From: JAXLWB01 sp046328715
Lineage (GTDB): Bacteria > Chloroflexota > Anaerolineae > Caldilineales > Caldilineaceae
DNA: 64,000 nt
NCBI GenBank assembly: GCA_046328715.1
Contig: JAXLWB010000002.1
Coordinates: 310,001-374,000, forward strand
Direction of reading: 5' to 3'
Of the stretch, positions 8,867 to 17,809 are shown piece by piece. Both the position numbers and the translations under genes were made by a program. The first letter of the stretch is position 1. Every line of letters begins with the position of its first letter. The notes below the pieces were generated by a model. It did no database searches. It saw nothing but the letters and a program-made list of their open reading frames with translations, and was not told the origin of the DNA.

Positions 8867-8910
8867 TGAATCTACCTTTCAACAACATCAACAACGACAC
8901 AGTCTCGAAT

Positions 8911-9861
8911 CTACAGTTCCTTTGCCAGCTCTCGAGCAAGCCAAGCACATCCTAAAATCGGCGCATCGGTGTCCAGGCCACTGGCAACGATGCGCACATG
9001 GGGCGCTACCGAAGCAAAGGCATGATGCGGGACCGCCTTGCGTGCTGGTTCTAGTAACATTTCGCCACACTTTGCGACGCTGCCACCCACCACATAAAGA
9101 TCGATGTTGATCACCATCGCCAGCGTGGCAATGGCAGCACCCAAAGCTTCTCCGGCTTCGGTGATTACTTGCAGCGCAATTGGATCACCTTCTCTCGCCA
9201 GACGAGCGACTTGTTCGCCAGAGATTAGAGATGAACTCCCGACCTCCCCCTCTCCCCATCTCCTGACCCCATATCGTTTCCCCAGCCGCGGCCCACTCAT
9301 AAAAGTTTCAACACAGCCACGATTGCCACAGGAGCAGATGTCGCCGTTCCGATCAAGCACTGTATGTCCGAATTCACCCGCGCTATTGTGCATACCTCGA
9401 TACACTGTACCATCCATGATCAACGCCGCGCCCACGCCTGTGCCGACGATGATATAGACCATGCTTCGTTCTTCACGGCCCGCACCGAAGTGAAATTCTC
9501 CCAACCCGGCGGCTTTGGCATCGTGCTCCAGTTGTACTGGTATCCCTAGCCGTTGACTCAGCAATGCGCCGAGCGGTGTATGATGCAGCCCTTGTACATT
9601 CGGCGGGTCCAACAGAATGCCGTTGACATGGTCGACAGGTCCCGGTGTACACATGCCCATTGCCGCAATCCGTTCCCCAGCGGGCAGATGAGTTCGCAAC
9701 TCATCTACACAGGCCGAAATTCGCTCCACGACACTCACTGCGCCCAAGTGATCTTCAGTCGCAATTCGTTTGCGGGCAAGGATATGATCATCGGGATCGA
9801 CCAACCCCAACTCAATCTTCGTCCCACCTAAATCAGCCCCGATTACATAAGGTCTTGTCAT
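8911..9861 (-). CDS. ROK family sugar kinase (glucokinase-like)
   Basis: The 316-residue protein begins with the ROK ATP-binding motif VIGADLGGTKIELGLV. Near residue 120 it has EHDAKAAGLGE, which includes the catalytic aspartate, then GTGVGAALI. The ROK zinc-binding motif follows as His in EFGHTVL and CSCGNRGC. These identify a ROK sugar kinase that phosphorylates glucose, N-acyl-hexosamine or a related sugar in the cytoplasm. I chose the ATG at 9859-9861 over an upstream TTG two codons earlier. It is the last gene of the minus-strand sugar block and is separated from the GlcG-like gene by a short stretch of CCATTAACCATTACC words. It could phosphorylate the sugar released by the upstream enzymes. 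Confidence 0.88.
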   Translation of the reverse strand: MTRPYVIGADLGGTKIELGLVDPDDHILARKRIATEDHLGAVSVVERISACVDELRTHLPAGERIAAMGMCTPGPVDHVNGILLDPPNVQGLHHTPLGALLSQRLGIPVQLEHDAKAAGLGEFHFGAGREERSMVYIIVGTGVGAALIMDGTVYRGMHNSAGEFGHTVLDRNGDICSCGNRGCVETFMSGPRLGKRYGVRRWGEGEVGSSSLISGEQVARLAREGDPIALQVITEAGEALGAAIATLAMVINIDLYVVGGSVAKCGEMLLEPARKAVPHHAFASVAPHVRIVASGLDTDAPILGCAWLARELAKEL

Positions 9862-9888
9862 TCTCAATTAACCATTACCCATTCACCA

Positions 9889-10299
9889 TTAACTATTAAT
9901 CAGGCCTGCTCCCATCGCCGCTAGCACCATGTCTTCTTCTTCCGGCAAGCCGCTGACGCCAACAGCACCCACGACCATACCTTGGTAGACGATCGGTACA
10001 CCGCCACCCCAGGCAGTATAGCGCGGATCGCCAAAGTTGGTCATCGGCCACTGCTTTTCGCGCGAGGAGTTGCCGATCTCCTTGGAGGGCTTCTGCTCAC
10101 GTGCCGCGGTAAAGGCTTTGTTCATCGCAATCGTGATCGAAGGCAACTTACAGCCGTCAGTGCGCAGAAAGGCGAGCAGTTCACCCTGACTGTCACAGAC
10201 AGCGATCGCTGCGCCCTTACCCTGCTTTTCCAATTCGGCGCGAATGGCGTCAATGATTTTGGCAGCGTCGGTATGGGAGAGATGGTAGCGTTGGTACAT
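9889..10299 (-). CDS. GlcG/HbpS family protein (DUF336)
   Basis: The 136-residue protein matches GlcG/HbpS proteins in length and pattern: an N-terminal helix with DAAKIIDAI, then AIAVCDSQGELLAFLRTDG, AMNKAFTA, and a C-terminal GGVPIVYQGMVVGAVGVSG near residues 97-115. Family members bind heme or sit in glycolate-type oxidation operons, usually as accessory proteins of unknown reaction. GGAAG precedes the ATG. It follows the GMC oxidoreductase by about 80 bp on the same strand, so a link to that flavoenzyme is likely. Confidence 0.85.
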   Translation of the reverse strand: MYQRYHLSHTDAAKIIDAIRAELEKQGKGAAIAVCDSQGELLAFLRTDGCKLPSITIAMNKAFTAAREQKPSKEIGNSSREKQWPMTNFGDPRYTAWGGGVPIVYQGMVVGAVGVSGLPEEEDMVLAAMGAGLINS

Positions 10300-10377
10300 A
10301 ATGGTTCTTCCTTATAGCATTTATCGTTTCTTGATCAAGCTCTGTATTTAGCAGTGTTCTCGCATTCAGCGAAATTC

Positions 10378-11877
10378 TCACCTTATCATCTTCCCCGCTG
10401 TCCGCAACGCCATTGCCGCAATTGTCAAGGCGGGGTTCATGGCAGAGGAGGATGGGAAAAAGGAGGAATCGACCACGTAAAGATTTTCCAGGTCGTGTGT
10501 GCGCAAGTATGGATCGAGCACGGAGGTTGCCGGATCGCTGCCTGTACGTGCTGTGCCGCATTGGTGTGAATTAGTCGCAATGCCCATCCGCTGCGTCAGG
10601 ACCAGGGCATAACCGGCATCCTTCATCGCCTGGCGGGCGGCGTCAATCAGTTTGTGGTGAGCGACCAGGTTATTGGCTTTCCAGTGGACACGCGGCTTGC
10701 CATCCGAGGCTAATTCAACCCGGTTGTTAGGATCAGGCAGATCCTCTGACATTACCCACCAATCGACACTGCGATTGGCCATCGCTTGCAGAATCGGTCG
10801 AGGAACCAACGGTTGGGCAGCGGTGAGCATGCCAGCCTGCAATTTGCCCAGTGCCTGAATATTGCCCAGCGGATAGTTGAAATTGGGGCCTTTGAGATAA
10901 AAATCGTTGATGGCAATGGTCTTTTGAAAGACAGTTGGGTTGATGCGCATCGGTGCAACTGCCATCAGCGCCGTATTGTTGTGCACCATATAGTTGCGCC
11001 CCAACATACCCGACGAATTGGCCAGTCCCTTCGGATGTTTGCCATTGGCCGATTTGAAGAGCAACATCGCCGTACTTGTCGCCCCACAGGAAATCACGAC
11101 TGTTTCGGCGTTGATAGTCTCCACGTTACCTGCACGTTCTATCTCCACTCCCATCACTCGTCTGCCCGACTCATCAGTAATCAGCTTTTTTGCCAGCGTC
11201 TTCGTCCACAACGTCACATTGCCACTTTCCAATGCAGGGCGCACCGCACAGATGTCAGCATCGCTTTTGGCCAGCACTTTACAAGGAAAGCCATCGCAGG
11301 TTTTGCAGCGAACACAGGCGCCGCCGTCACGCAGGTCGATGCCCATTGGATAGTGAAAAGGACACAATCCGTTGGCACGCAAACGCTGGTTCAGATCCTC
11401 AATATAAGGCTCATGCGGCACTGCTGGGAAGGGATAAGGCCCGGAGCGAGGTGGCTCGCAAGGGTCTTCGCCGACCGAACCGTGGACGCGATAGATCCGC
11501 TCAGCCTCGGCGTAAAACGGTTCCAATTCGTCGTAGCTGACAGGCCAGGCAGGAGAGGTTCCGCCTTCATGTTCAAGCGCGGAGAAATCCTCCTTGCGCA
11601 GGCGGGGCAGGGCGGCACCATACATTTTGGTATTGCCGCCGACGTAATAGTGCATCCCAGGGGCAAAGTCAGTGCCGTCGGCAGCGTGCCACTTTTCAGG
11701 GGTTTTGTACCGTCCCTGGTCAAAGACCGCACTCGGCTGCCAATTTTGCGGCTCCTGCGGCAGATAATCCCCGCGCTCAATCAGCAGAATCTTGGCACCC
11801 GAATTGCGCAGCGCATAGGCTAATGTGCCCCCACCCATGCCAGAGCCGATGATGATGATGTCAAACGTGGCGTTCAT
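10378..11877 (-). CDS. GMC family FAD-dependent oxidoreductase
   Basis: The 499-residue flavoprotein starts with the dinucleotide fold IIIIGSGMGGGTLAY and then LLIERG, which binds FAD. Internal GMC features include the GGNTKMYGAALPR signature near residue 80 and a Cys-rich segment CVRCKTCDGFPC near 195-206. The C-terminal active-site region is SHQCGTARTGSDPATSVLD, then VVDSSFFPSSSAMNPALT. GMC enzymes oxidise alcohols and sugars, and several act at the C3 position of glycosides. There is no Tat or Sec signal, so it probably works in the cytoplasm or through a partner. It lies in a run with a Gfo/Idh/MocA dehydrogenase and a TIM-barrel isomerase. Confidence 0.9.
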   Translation of the reverse strand: MNATFDIIIIGSGMGGGTLAYALRNSGAKILLIERGDYLPQEPQNWQPSAVFDQGRYKTPEKWHAADGTDFAPGMHYYVGGNTKMYGAALPRLRKEDFSALEHEGGTSPAWPVSYDELEPFYAEAERIYRVHGSVGEDPCEPPRSGPYPFPAVPHEPYIEDLNQRLRANGLCPFHYPMGIDLRDGGACVRCKTCDGFPCKVLAKSDADICAVRPALESGNVTLWTKTLAKKLITDESGRRVMGVEIERAGNVETINAETVVISCGATSTAMLLFKSANGKHPKGLANSSGMLGRNYMVHNNTALMAVAPMRINPTVFQKTIAINDFYLKGPNFNYPLGNIQALGKLQAGMLTAAQPLVPRPILQAMANRSVDWWVMSEDLPDPNNRVELASDGKPRVHWKANNLVAHHKLIDAARQAMKDAGYALVLTQRMGIATNSHQCGTARTGSDPATSVLDPYLRTHDLENLYVVDSSFFPSSSAMNPALTIAAMALRTAGKMIR

Positions 11878-11952
11878 ATTTGGCCTTTACGACTCGACTG
11901 AAGCCCCAGCAGCGTGCAAGAGCAAGGAGCCATAGGTATGACTTCGAGGTTT

Positions 11953-13089
11953 CTATTCGACTATTTGAACCCAATGACCCTGTAACGATGATTGCTCTGC
12001 TGCCTCCATCACTGCCTGAATATGAAGCCCATCACGTAAATTCGGCGATGTTGGTTTGTCTTCCCAAATTGCCTTGCACAGTTGATAAAGACCTTCAGCG
12101 TGCGAGCGGCTGAAACCGGGGGCCATGCTGCCATCGGGCGACTTAGCTCCAGCGTAGCGCCCACCCGCTTCGATCTTTTTATAGCCGCGCATCCCGCCAA
12201 AGGGGGAATCGCCATCACGCACATCGTAGACTTCGAGCCAGGCAGGATCGGCGATGTTGAAACGGATCGCCCCCTTCTCGCCAAAGATCTCCACAGTCAC
12301 TTCGTTGTTGAGTCCAGTTCCCATGCGCGAAATCTCAACCAGGCCAAGGGTGCCAGTTGCCAACCGGGCATGTAGCAGCGCAATATCATCAACATCGACC
12401 ACAACACGCTCACCAGAACCAGCCGCAGTCGGACGTTCTTTGATCAAGGTATCCAGCGTTGCCTGTACCGAACCAAAGGGACCGAGCAGCATATAAATCA
12501 TGTCTAGAACGTGCGAGCCGAGGTCAAAAAGCGCACCGCCGCCGGAAATCGACTTCTTCTGCCGCCAGGAAATGGGCTTGTTGGGATCGATGTAGCTGGA
12601 ACGGTAATAGCGTCCCCGGAAGGAGAAGACTCTTCCCAGGAAGCCGTCGTCAATCAACTGTTTGGCTCGGCTCAACGCAGGAAAGAAACGCAGGTTGAAG
12701 GTCATCTGCGTCTTGACGCCAGCCGCTTCGACAGCTTCGACCATGCGTCGCCCTTCTTCCACGTTCATGGCCAGCGGCTTTTCGCAGTAAATATGTTTGC
12801 CTGCCTGCGCGGCGGCGATCACAATTTCAGCGTGGGAGTTGTTGGGCGTGGTAACGTCAATAATATCGATGTTGGGGCGGGCGAGAAGCTCACGGTAGTC
12901 GGCAGTCGCAAAGTCGCAACCAATCTCACGGGCAGCTTTTTGGGCGGTTTCTGATCGTGTCGTCGCCACGCCAGCGATCTGTACCATCTCGGCAGGCAGA
13001 CCGTAATGGAAGGGAATATCACGTAGGCCCATCGCATGAACACGACCAATACCGCCGTAGCCGATCAGGCCGATTTTCAGTGGTTTCAT
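11953..13089 (-). CDS. Gfo/Idh/MocA family dehydrogenase
   Basis: The 378-residue protein has an N-terminal Rossmann domain (KIGLIGYGGIGRVH, residues about 4-17), the DVTTPNNSH segment, and the family signature GKHIYCEKPLAMNVEEG near residue 95. A C-terminal alpha/beta substrate domain follows. These enzymes use NAD(P) to oxidise or reduce sugars, inositols or their derivatives, and some make 3-keto sugars. The start chosen is the ATG at 13087-13089 with AGGA just upstream. A longer reading from 13116 would add nine residues encoded in the repeat region and is rejected. It sits between the GMC oxidoreductase and the TIM-barrel isomerase. Confidence 0.92.
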   Translation of the reverse strand: MKPLKIGLIGYGGIGRVHAMGLRDIPFHYGLPAEMVQIAGVATTRSETAQKAAREIGCDFATADYRELLARPNIDIIDVTTPNNSHAEIVIAAAQAGKHIYCEKPLAMNVEEGRRMVEAVEAAGVKTQMTFNLRFFPALSRAKQLIDDGFLGRVFSFRGRYYRSSYIDPNKPISWRQKKSISGGGALFDLGSHVLDMIYMLLGPFGSVQATLDTLIKERPTAAGSGERVVVDVDDIALLHARLATGTLGLVEISRMGTGLNNEVTVEIFGEKGAIRFNIADPAWLEVYDVRDGDSPFGGMRGYKKIEAGGRYAGAKSPDGSMAPGFSRSHAEGLYQLCKAIWEDKPTSPNLRDGLHIQAVMEAAEQSSLQGHWVQIVE

Positions 13090-13100
13090 AAATGTCCTAG

Positions 13101-13200
13101 CAAATACGAAATACAATGTACGAAATACGAAATGTTGGAAAAGAAATGGGTATTGTGGTTTTCAACCAACTCGTATTTCGTATCTTGTATTTCGTATTTC
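13101..13200. repeat. Short-word inverted repeat (ACGAAAT type)
   Basis: Tandem variants of TACGAAATACGAAAT on the left (13101-13134) face variants of ATTTCGTATTTCGTA on the right (13171-13200), so the gap forms a long hairpin. The same design recurs in most intergenic gaps of the window with different words. It covers almost the whole gap between the isomerase stop and the Gfo/Idh/MocA start. Confidence 0.8.
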
Positions 13201-13955
13201 TACGTTTGGCTTACCAATCCCCGACTCGTCAAATAGCGATAGCTACGTTCCACCGCCACTAACATGTCGGTGGCGCAGCGGTCCAGTTCCACCACCCAAT
13301 AACGAGCATTCGATACTTTGGCAAGCGCCTGAAAATCCATGATCCCGTCACCCACCGCCACCATGTTGGAGTCGCGCCCGGTTGGGCCGTCTTTGATGTG
13401 CAGAAACTCGGCACGTTTGCCAAGTTCGCTCACAATTTGGGCAGGGTCACGACCGGCAGTCTTGGCCCAATAGGTGTCAAGCTCGAAGAAAATGGTGGGT
13501 GCCATTTCGCGCAGCAGAATGCGATAAGGAAATTCGCCAGCCACCGACTCCATCTCCCACCAATGGTTGTGCAACCCGAAGGCGTAACCATATTTGCGCG
13601 CAAGCTGATTGGCAGCATTGTAGCGCTCGGCCAGCCGCCGAATGCCGTCGTGAGAACTGTAATCCAGGTCTTGGGGCCAGCCATGCCAGATCATGTAGGA
13701 ACAACCATAAGCAGCCATCGTTTCCAGGGTTGCTTCCAGTTGATCGCCTTCGGGCAGTTCGCAATGAGCGGAGATAACCTGCAAGCCAGCGTCACGGATC
13801 ATCTTGGCAGCTTCAGTGACCTGGATATGTTCAGGAAGAAAAGCGGTTTCGACAGCACGGTAGCCTATTTTTGCGATGCGAGCCAGCGTGCCAGGGAAAT
13901 CTTTCGCCAATGCATCGCGCAGCGTGTAGAGTTGGAGAGCTATTTGTGGTGGCAT
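13200..13955 (-). CDS. Sugar phosphate isomerase/epimerase, xylose isomerase-like TIM barrel
   Basis: The 251-residue protein is an AP-endonuclease-2/xylose isomerase-like TIM barrel. It shows the N-terminal QLYTLRDAL strand-helix, HCELPEGD near 82, LHNHWWEME near 150, FELDTYW near 177 and FLHIKDG near 202, which give metal ligands Glu, His and Asp at the barrel mouth. Family members isomerise, epimerise or beta-eliminate sugars and inositols (for example IolE/IolI and 3-keto-sugar lyases). No strong ribosome site is seen before the ATG. Its context with GMC and Gfo/Idh/MocA dehydrogenases favours processing of an oxidised sugar. Confidence 0.88.
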   Translation of the reverse strand: MPPQIALQLYTLRDALAKDFPGTLARIAKIGYRAVETAFLPEHIQVTEAAKMIRDAGLQVISAHCELPEGDQLEATLETMAAYGCSYMIWHGWPQDLDYSSHDGIRRLAERYNAANQLARKYGYAFGLHNHWWEMESVAGEFPYRILLREMAPTIFFELDTYWAKTAGRDPAQIVSELGKRAEFLHIKDGPTGRDSNMVAVGDGIMDFQALAKVSNARYWVVELDRCATDMLVAVERSYRYLTSRGLVSQT

Positions 13956-13960
13956 AGGTT

Positions 13961-14050
13961 GAGTTACGAGTCTTGAATTACGAATTACGAGTCATAAATT
14001 GCGAGTTATGAATTACGAATTCGTAAATCGCAACTCGTAATTCGTAATTA
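13961..14050. repeat. Short-word inverted repeat (GAATTACGA type)
   Basis: The gap between the isomerase start and the Rpe-like stop is filled by repeats of GAATTACGA/GAGTTACGA on the left and TCGTAATTCGTAATT on the right, with a pivot near 14020. It could form a long AT-rich hairpin. Confidence 0.8.
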
Positions 14051-14055
14051 TACCG

Positions 14056-14856
14056 CTATTTCTTCAATTTGCCATCTGCGCTGCGGTACTTATCGCTGGC
14101 TTCGTCCATTACCTTGCGTAAGCGTTGCACAGCGGCGGTGATCTCGCCTGTACCTGGTTTCAGCTTGCCCTCTTTGCCCTTAAGCAAAGGTGAAGAAAAT
14201 TCACCAACGGTCATGCCAGTGGCAATAAAGTCAGCAACATTGTTGGCATTCAGGCCACCATCTTCCATGAGTTCGATGCGATCTTCCATACCAGCTTCGG
14301 CGATCATGTCGTGCAGCTTGCGCATGGTGGTGTACATGATGTCATCCAGCGCGTGCGGGCTGCGTCCGGCGGTGGGCTTGACCCAGAAGGGTGCGCGGCA
14401 CTCGTATTCGATGATATCCACATAGGGGTGAATGTACTGTTCAAAGGCGGTCGAAGGGACACCTTGCCAAGCCCAAACGCCAACCTTGAGTTCGAGCTTC
14501 TCTTTGATGTAGGTAATGCTCTGGAAGATCGTCTCCATCGTCGTTTCGATGGGCAGGCTGATCAGGCTGACGCCGAGATCTTTGAGTTGGTTGAAGACAT
14601 CGAAGTTGGGGCGATACATCTGCAACTGCGCTTCGACTTCGAGGTTGGTGCTCAGGCAGGTGGCTTCAATGATGTCAAAGCCGCCGCGCGGCATGTTGAA
14701 ATCCATATATTTGCCATCGCGCACCTCAATATGAATCCAATCGACCCCGGCACTTTCCAACTCTTTAACCGTGTCCCCCAGCCAGCGATAATCGGCCCAG
14801 AACAAGCCGGCAGCAATTTTACATTTTTGTTGTACTTTTCCAATCGTGTTGCTCAT
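14056..14856 (-). CDS. Ribulose-phosphate 3-epimerase-like protein
   Basis: The 266-residue TIM barrel begins with AAGLFWADY and WIHIEVRDGKYMDF, the equivalent of the Rpe HxDVMDGxF motif. It continues with EAQLQMYRP, a central acidic EYECRAPFW, ELMEDGGLNANNV (the Rpe DGG-N phosphate-site segment) and GMTVGEFSSPL. This is the pentose/hexulose phosphate 3-epimerase family, but with several substitutions from canonical Rpe (the first His of HxD becomes part of HIEVRD). It probably epimerises a ketose phosphate different from ribulose-5-phosphate. A good AAAGGAT ribosome site precedes the ATG. Confidence 0.85.
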   Translation of the reverse strand: MSNTIGKVQQKCKIAAGLFWADYRWLGDTVKELESAGVDWIHIEVRDGKYMDFNMPRGGFDIIEATCLSTNLEVEAQLQMYRPNFDVFNQLKDLGVSLISLPIETTMETIFQSITYIKEKLELKVGVWAWQGVPSTAFEQYIHPYVDIIEYECRAPFWVKPTAGRSPHALDDIMYTTMRKLHDMIAEAGMEDRIELMEDGGLNANNVADFIATGMTVGEFSSPLLKGKEGKLKPGTGEITAAVQRLRKVMDEASDKYRSADGKLKK

Positions 14857-14870
14857 TAAAATATCCTTTT

Positions 14871-15075
14871 GAAATACGAGATATGAAATACGAAATACGA
14901 GATCCAGAGAAAAAATAGTTTCAGCAGTTCACGATTTGTCATTCCGAGCAGCAGTTTGCGAGGAATCTTGCATTGACAACTCAAGATTCTTCGGCAAAAA
15001 GCAGCCTCAGAATGACATCGGTGCCGATTTTATGAAGTATTGAGTTTCGTATCCCTGATTTCGTATCTCGTAACT
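14871..15075. repeat. Short-word arms bracketing a GTCATTCCGAG palindrome
   Basis: The left arm (14871-14903, GAAATACGAGATA words) faces the right arm (15043-15075, TATCTCGTA words). Between them, 14937-15017 is a second inverted repeat with TGTCATTCCGAG and AGGAATCTTG facing CAAGATTCTT and AGAATGACA. The inner type, with TGTCATTC ends, is familiar from many bacterial genomes as a dispersed palindrome. Two repeat families are nested here. Confidence 0.75.
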
Positions 15076-15078
15076 TGG

Positions 15079-16086
15079 CTACATTTCAATCAATACCTTC
15101 ATCGCCTGCTGTGTACGCATTAATTCGACGCCATATGCTAAATCCGTCAGTGGCAGACGGTGGGTGATCAGCTTAGATGGTTGTAAACGCTTTGATTCCA
15201 ATAATTGAATCGTCTGCGCAAAAGGCAAGAGACCCACAAAAGCACCGTGTAGCGTTAGGTCGTAGCGTGTGATGGTATATTGATTGACGGGCGGGTTATC
15301 GTGTGGGCGCAGACCGAAGAGAATAATCTGTCCCCCGCGTCGGGCACACTTGATGGCGGTGTCGATCTGATTGCCCACAGCATCAACCACAATGTCGGCA
15401 CCGAGTTCGGTCAATTCTTTCACAGCCTTAGCAGCTTCCTTCTGTTTGACCTGGATCGCCTCCATGCCCATCTCCTGGGCAAATTCGAGCCGATAGTCTG
15501 CCACGTCGGCTACCATGACTTTGCCTGCGCCCATCGTTTGATACTGCATGCCGAAGAGCAGCCCCATCGGCCCGCCGCCAATCACCAAGACATTGTCGCC
15601 AGCCTGGAACGGTGCGCGTTTGACTGCGCCTACCACACAGGAGAGTGGTTCGAACAGGGCAGCATCATCACGCGCTACCTCTGGGCTGATCTTGAAGAAG
15701 GCTCGTTCGGGTGCGCAGAGGTAAGGCGCAAAGGCTCCATCAATGGTGGTGCCGATGGTCTGGTAGTTGATGCATTGATTGTCGAGGCCACGGCGGCAGT
15801 AGGCACATTTGCCACAGGTCAGGCGCGGCGCAATCACCACTCGATCACCAGGTCGCAACCCTGTCACCGCCGAACCGACTTGCTGCACCACACTGATCCC
15901 TTCATGACCAATCGTAATGCCGAGGTTGGCTTTATGGGCAGGGGGAACGGCGAGGATATTGAGATCCGTGCCGCAGATACCACAAGCCTCGATCTTGACT
16001 AAGATATCGGTATCATTTTTCAATTGGGGAATCGGTCGCTCTTCGTATTCGAGAACGCCATTGCCCTTGAAGATAGGGATATTCAT
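15079..16086 (-). CDS. Zinc-dependent alcohol/polyol dehydrogenase (MDR family)
   Basis: The 335-residue medium-chain dehydrogenase has a catalytic zinc site (CGICGTDLN near 34-42, GHEGIS near 60) and a structural zinc site with four cysteines in CGKCAYCRRGLDNQC. The Rossmann GGGPMGLLFG near 170 binds NAD(P). It resembles threonine/sorbitol dehydrogenases, which oxidise secondary alcohols of polyols or amino alcohols. The start is the ATG at 16084-16086, overlapping the upstream nitroreductase stop as ATGA. That shows translational coupling and excludes the much longer upstream reading. It is part of the sugar block. Confidence 0.92.
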   Translation of the reverse strand: MNIPIFKGNGVLEYEERPIPQLKNDTDILVKIEACGICGTDLNILAVPPAHKANLGITIGHEGISVVQQVGSAVTGLRPGDRVVIAPRLTCGKCAYCRRGLDNQCINYQTIGTTIDGAFAPYLCAPERAFFKISPEVARDDAALFEPLSCVVGAVKRAPFQAGDNVLVIGGGPMGLLFGMQYQTMGAGKVMVADVADYRLEFAQEMGMEAIQVKQKEAAKAVKELTELGADIVVDAVGNQIDTAIKCARRGGQIILFGLRPHDNPPVNQYTITRYDLTLHGAFVGLLPFAQTIQLLESKRLQPSKLITHRLPLTDLAYGVELMRTQQAMKVLIEM

Positions 16087-16757
16087 CGAGTCTGCCCCCA
16101 CCCATCCCAATACGTAATCTCCGTCGCTGGAATTCGCTCTGCCGCTTTGAAATCTTCGCCCGTAAAGTAGGCAACCGGCAAGAGCGCCGCCTGGGTAATG
16201 TGCTCTGGAATTCCTAGAATCTCTGCTGCTTCCTTTTCGTAGACCAAGTGCAATGTCGTCCATGCCGATCCGAGACCACGCGCCCGCAACGCCAACATCA
16301 GTGACCATGCTGCGGGCAAGATCGAGCCGTACAATCCAGCCGCCATCGGCGAGGAGAGTTTGTCCGTACGTCCTTCGATACAGGGGATAACCAGCAACGG
16401 AGCTTCATGCATGTGGCGGGCTAGATACATAGCAGACTCAGCCACTTTCTTTTGCGTATCGGCGGTGGGCGCATGTTCACGCGTGTCGGCAGCCGCCCTA
16501 GCACTCTGGCGAGCGTAGTCCAGGAAGGACTTGAGGTAGAGATCGCCGATGGCTTTCTTCTTGGCGGCATCGCTTACAATCATGAAGTGCCAGCCCTGGC
16601 GATTCGATCCACTAGGAGCTTGAATGGCGATCTCGATGCAGCGTTGGATAATCTCTGGCTCCACTGGACGGCTGAAATCAAGACGCTTGCGCACCGAGCG
16701 CGTAGTCGTTAACAGATGATCAGTGATTTCGAGATATTGGGGATCAAGAATGTTCAT
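16083..16757 (-). CDS. Nitroreductase family protein
   Basis: The 224-residue protein has the nitroreductase pattern: an N-terminal RSVRKRLDF FMN-binding arginine segment, APSGSNRQGWHFMIV near 48-62, and GLGSAWTTLH near 165 before a C-terminal ILGIPEH. These FMN enzymes reduce nitro, quinone or enone substrates with NAD(P)H, and some act as dehalogenases or flavin destructases. AAGGAG lies six bases before the ATG. It is the first structural gene after the SorC-type regulator, and its stop overlaps the ADH start by four bases, so the two are co-translated. Confidence 0.9.
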   Translation of the reverse strand: MNILDPQYLEITDHLLTTTRSVRKRLDFSRPVEPEIIQRCIEIAIQAPSGSNRQGWHFMIVSDAAKKKAIGDLYLKSFLDYARQSARAAADTREHAPTADTQKKVAESAMYLARHMHEAPLLVIPCIEGRTDKLSSPMAAGLYGSILPAAWSLMLALRARGLGSAWTTLHLVYEKEAAEILGIPEHITQAALLPVAYFTGEDFKAAERIPATEITYWDGWGQTR

Positions 16758-16780
16758 TGTTTTCTCCTTGAAATGTGAGT

Positions 16781-17737
16781 TTAAGAGTTTGCCAACCTAA
16801 CCACAGTTGCTGCTGTCTCGTCGTCCGTACAGAGCACATCCACTGCGCCGCTGCGCAGTGCGCCAACGATAGCCTGAACTTTTTCCGTCCCAGCGGCGAT
16901 CACCATTGTCAACCCAATCTGGCGCAACTCATCCAGGGAGAGGCCGATCACACGCTGGTTGAGCGCACAGGCAACCAGTTGCCCCTCTGCGCTGAAAATC
17001 TGGCCACCCATATCGCCGACTGCGCCTTGCTCGGCCAACGCTTTCATCGCCTGGGCAGCAACAAAACCGCCCTTGACAAAACCCGACTCGGCGGGATCAA
17101 GGTTGCCGATGCCAACCAAGGCAACCTGTGCTGAACGCGCAGCTTGTAGCGCCCGTTGCACATCGGGTTGGCGGCGCAGAATTTCGGCCGCCTCACCGCT
17201 ATCGGCCACGGCAGGTGAAGCAAGATAGATAACGTCGCCGCCTAACTTTTGCGCCAGTTGACGAGCCAAGGCCGAGCTGTCCAACTCCTGCATGGCAAAA
17301 CTCATACTGCCCATCGCCTGCACCACATTGACCTGCGCCTGAAAGCCAGGGCGAATGGCATGGATTACCTCGTAGGTTGAGCGTCCCAGGCAGACAGCCA
17401 GCGTCATGCCATCGGTAAGCGTTTCCTCCAGAAAACGGGCACCCAACGCGCCCAAACGATGTAAACGATGTTGGCGCTCCTTCTCACCCAGGCGCAACAC
17501 CAGTGCATGACGCAAGCCAAAGTGCTGGCAGAGTTGCGCCTCCCTTTGTGCGTCGCGCTGCAAGGGCCAGTTGATCGTAAACTGGATCACCTGTTCATCA
17601 CGTGCCTGCTTGAGTAAGCGATAGACTTTGACGCGCGACAAACCCAACTGATTGGCAATCGCATCCTGTGTGCGCTCCTCTTCATAGTAGAGCGAAGCAA
17701 TTTGGGCGAGTAGTTCCTGGTGACTAGAGTCGAGCAT
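16781..17737 (-). CDS. SorC/DeoR-type sugar-binding transcriptional regulator
   Basis: The 318-residue protein has an N-terminal helix-turn-helix (EERTQDAIANQLGLSRVKVYRLLKQA, about 19-44). A large C-terminal sugar-phosphate-binding domain of the SorC type follows, with AVCLGRSTYEVI, QAMGSMSF, IGNLDP and GLSLDELR segments. SorC regulators bind a phosphorylated sugar from the pathway they control and release or rearrange on the operator. The start at 17737 is chosen because the longer reading would begin inside the palindromic operator. It heads the minus-strand sugar block and probably controls it and itself. Confidence 0.9.
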   Translation of the reverse strand: MLDSSHQELLAQIASLYYEEERTQDAIANQLGLSRVKVYRLLKQARDEQVIQFTINWPLQRDAQREAQLCQHFGLRHALVLRLGEKERQHRLHRLGALGARFLEETLTDGMTLAVCLGRSTYEVIHAIRPGFQAQVNVVQAMGSMSFAMQELDSSALARQLAQKLGGDVIYLASPAVADSGEAAEILRRQPDVQRALQAARSAQVALVGIGNLDPAESGFVKGGFVAAQAMKALAEQGAVGDMGGQIFSAEGQLVACALNQRVIGLSLDELRQIGLTMVIAAGTEKVQAIVGALRSGAVDVLCTDDETAATVVRLANS

Positions 17738-17744
17738 GAAATTT

Positions 17745-17787
17745 ACTTCTGTGCAAATGCACAAACATCGTTCATTTGCACAGAAGT
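17745..17787. promoter_or_regulatory. Palindromic operator upstream of the SorC-type regulator
   Basis: ACTTCTGTGCAAATG (17745-17759) is repeated as its exact reverse complement at 17773-17787, a 15-bp perfect inverted repeat with a 13-bp spacer. Within it, TGTGCAAATGCACA is itself a near-palindrome, so the core word TGTGCAAATG occurs in both orientations. It starts eight bases upstream of the regulator ATG and is the obvious autoregulatory site. Confidence 0.75.
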
Positions 17788-17809
17788 ATAGAATTGAAAC
17801 AAGGGTATG

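Noticed and set aside
16087..16308. A longer N-terminus for the zinc alcohol dehydrogenase.
   Set aside because: It overlaps the nitroreductase coding sequence; the ATGA overlap start at 16086 matches the family start.
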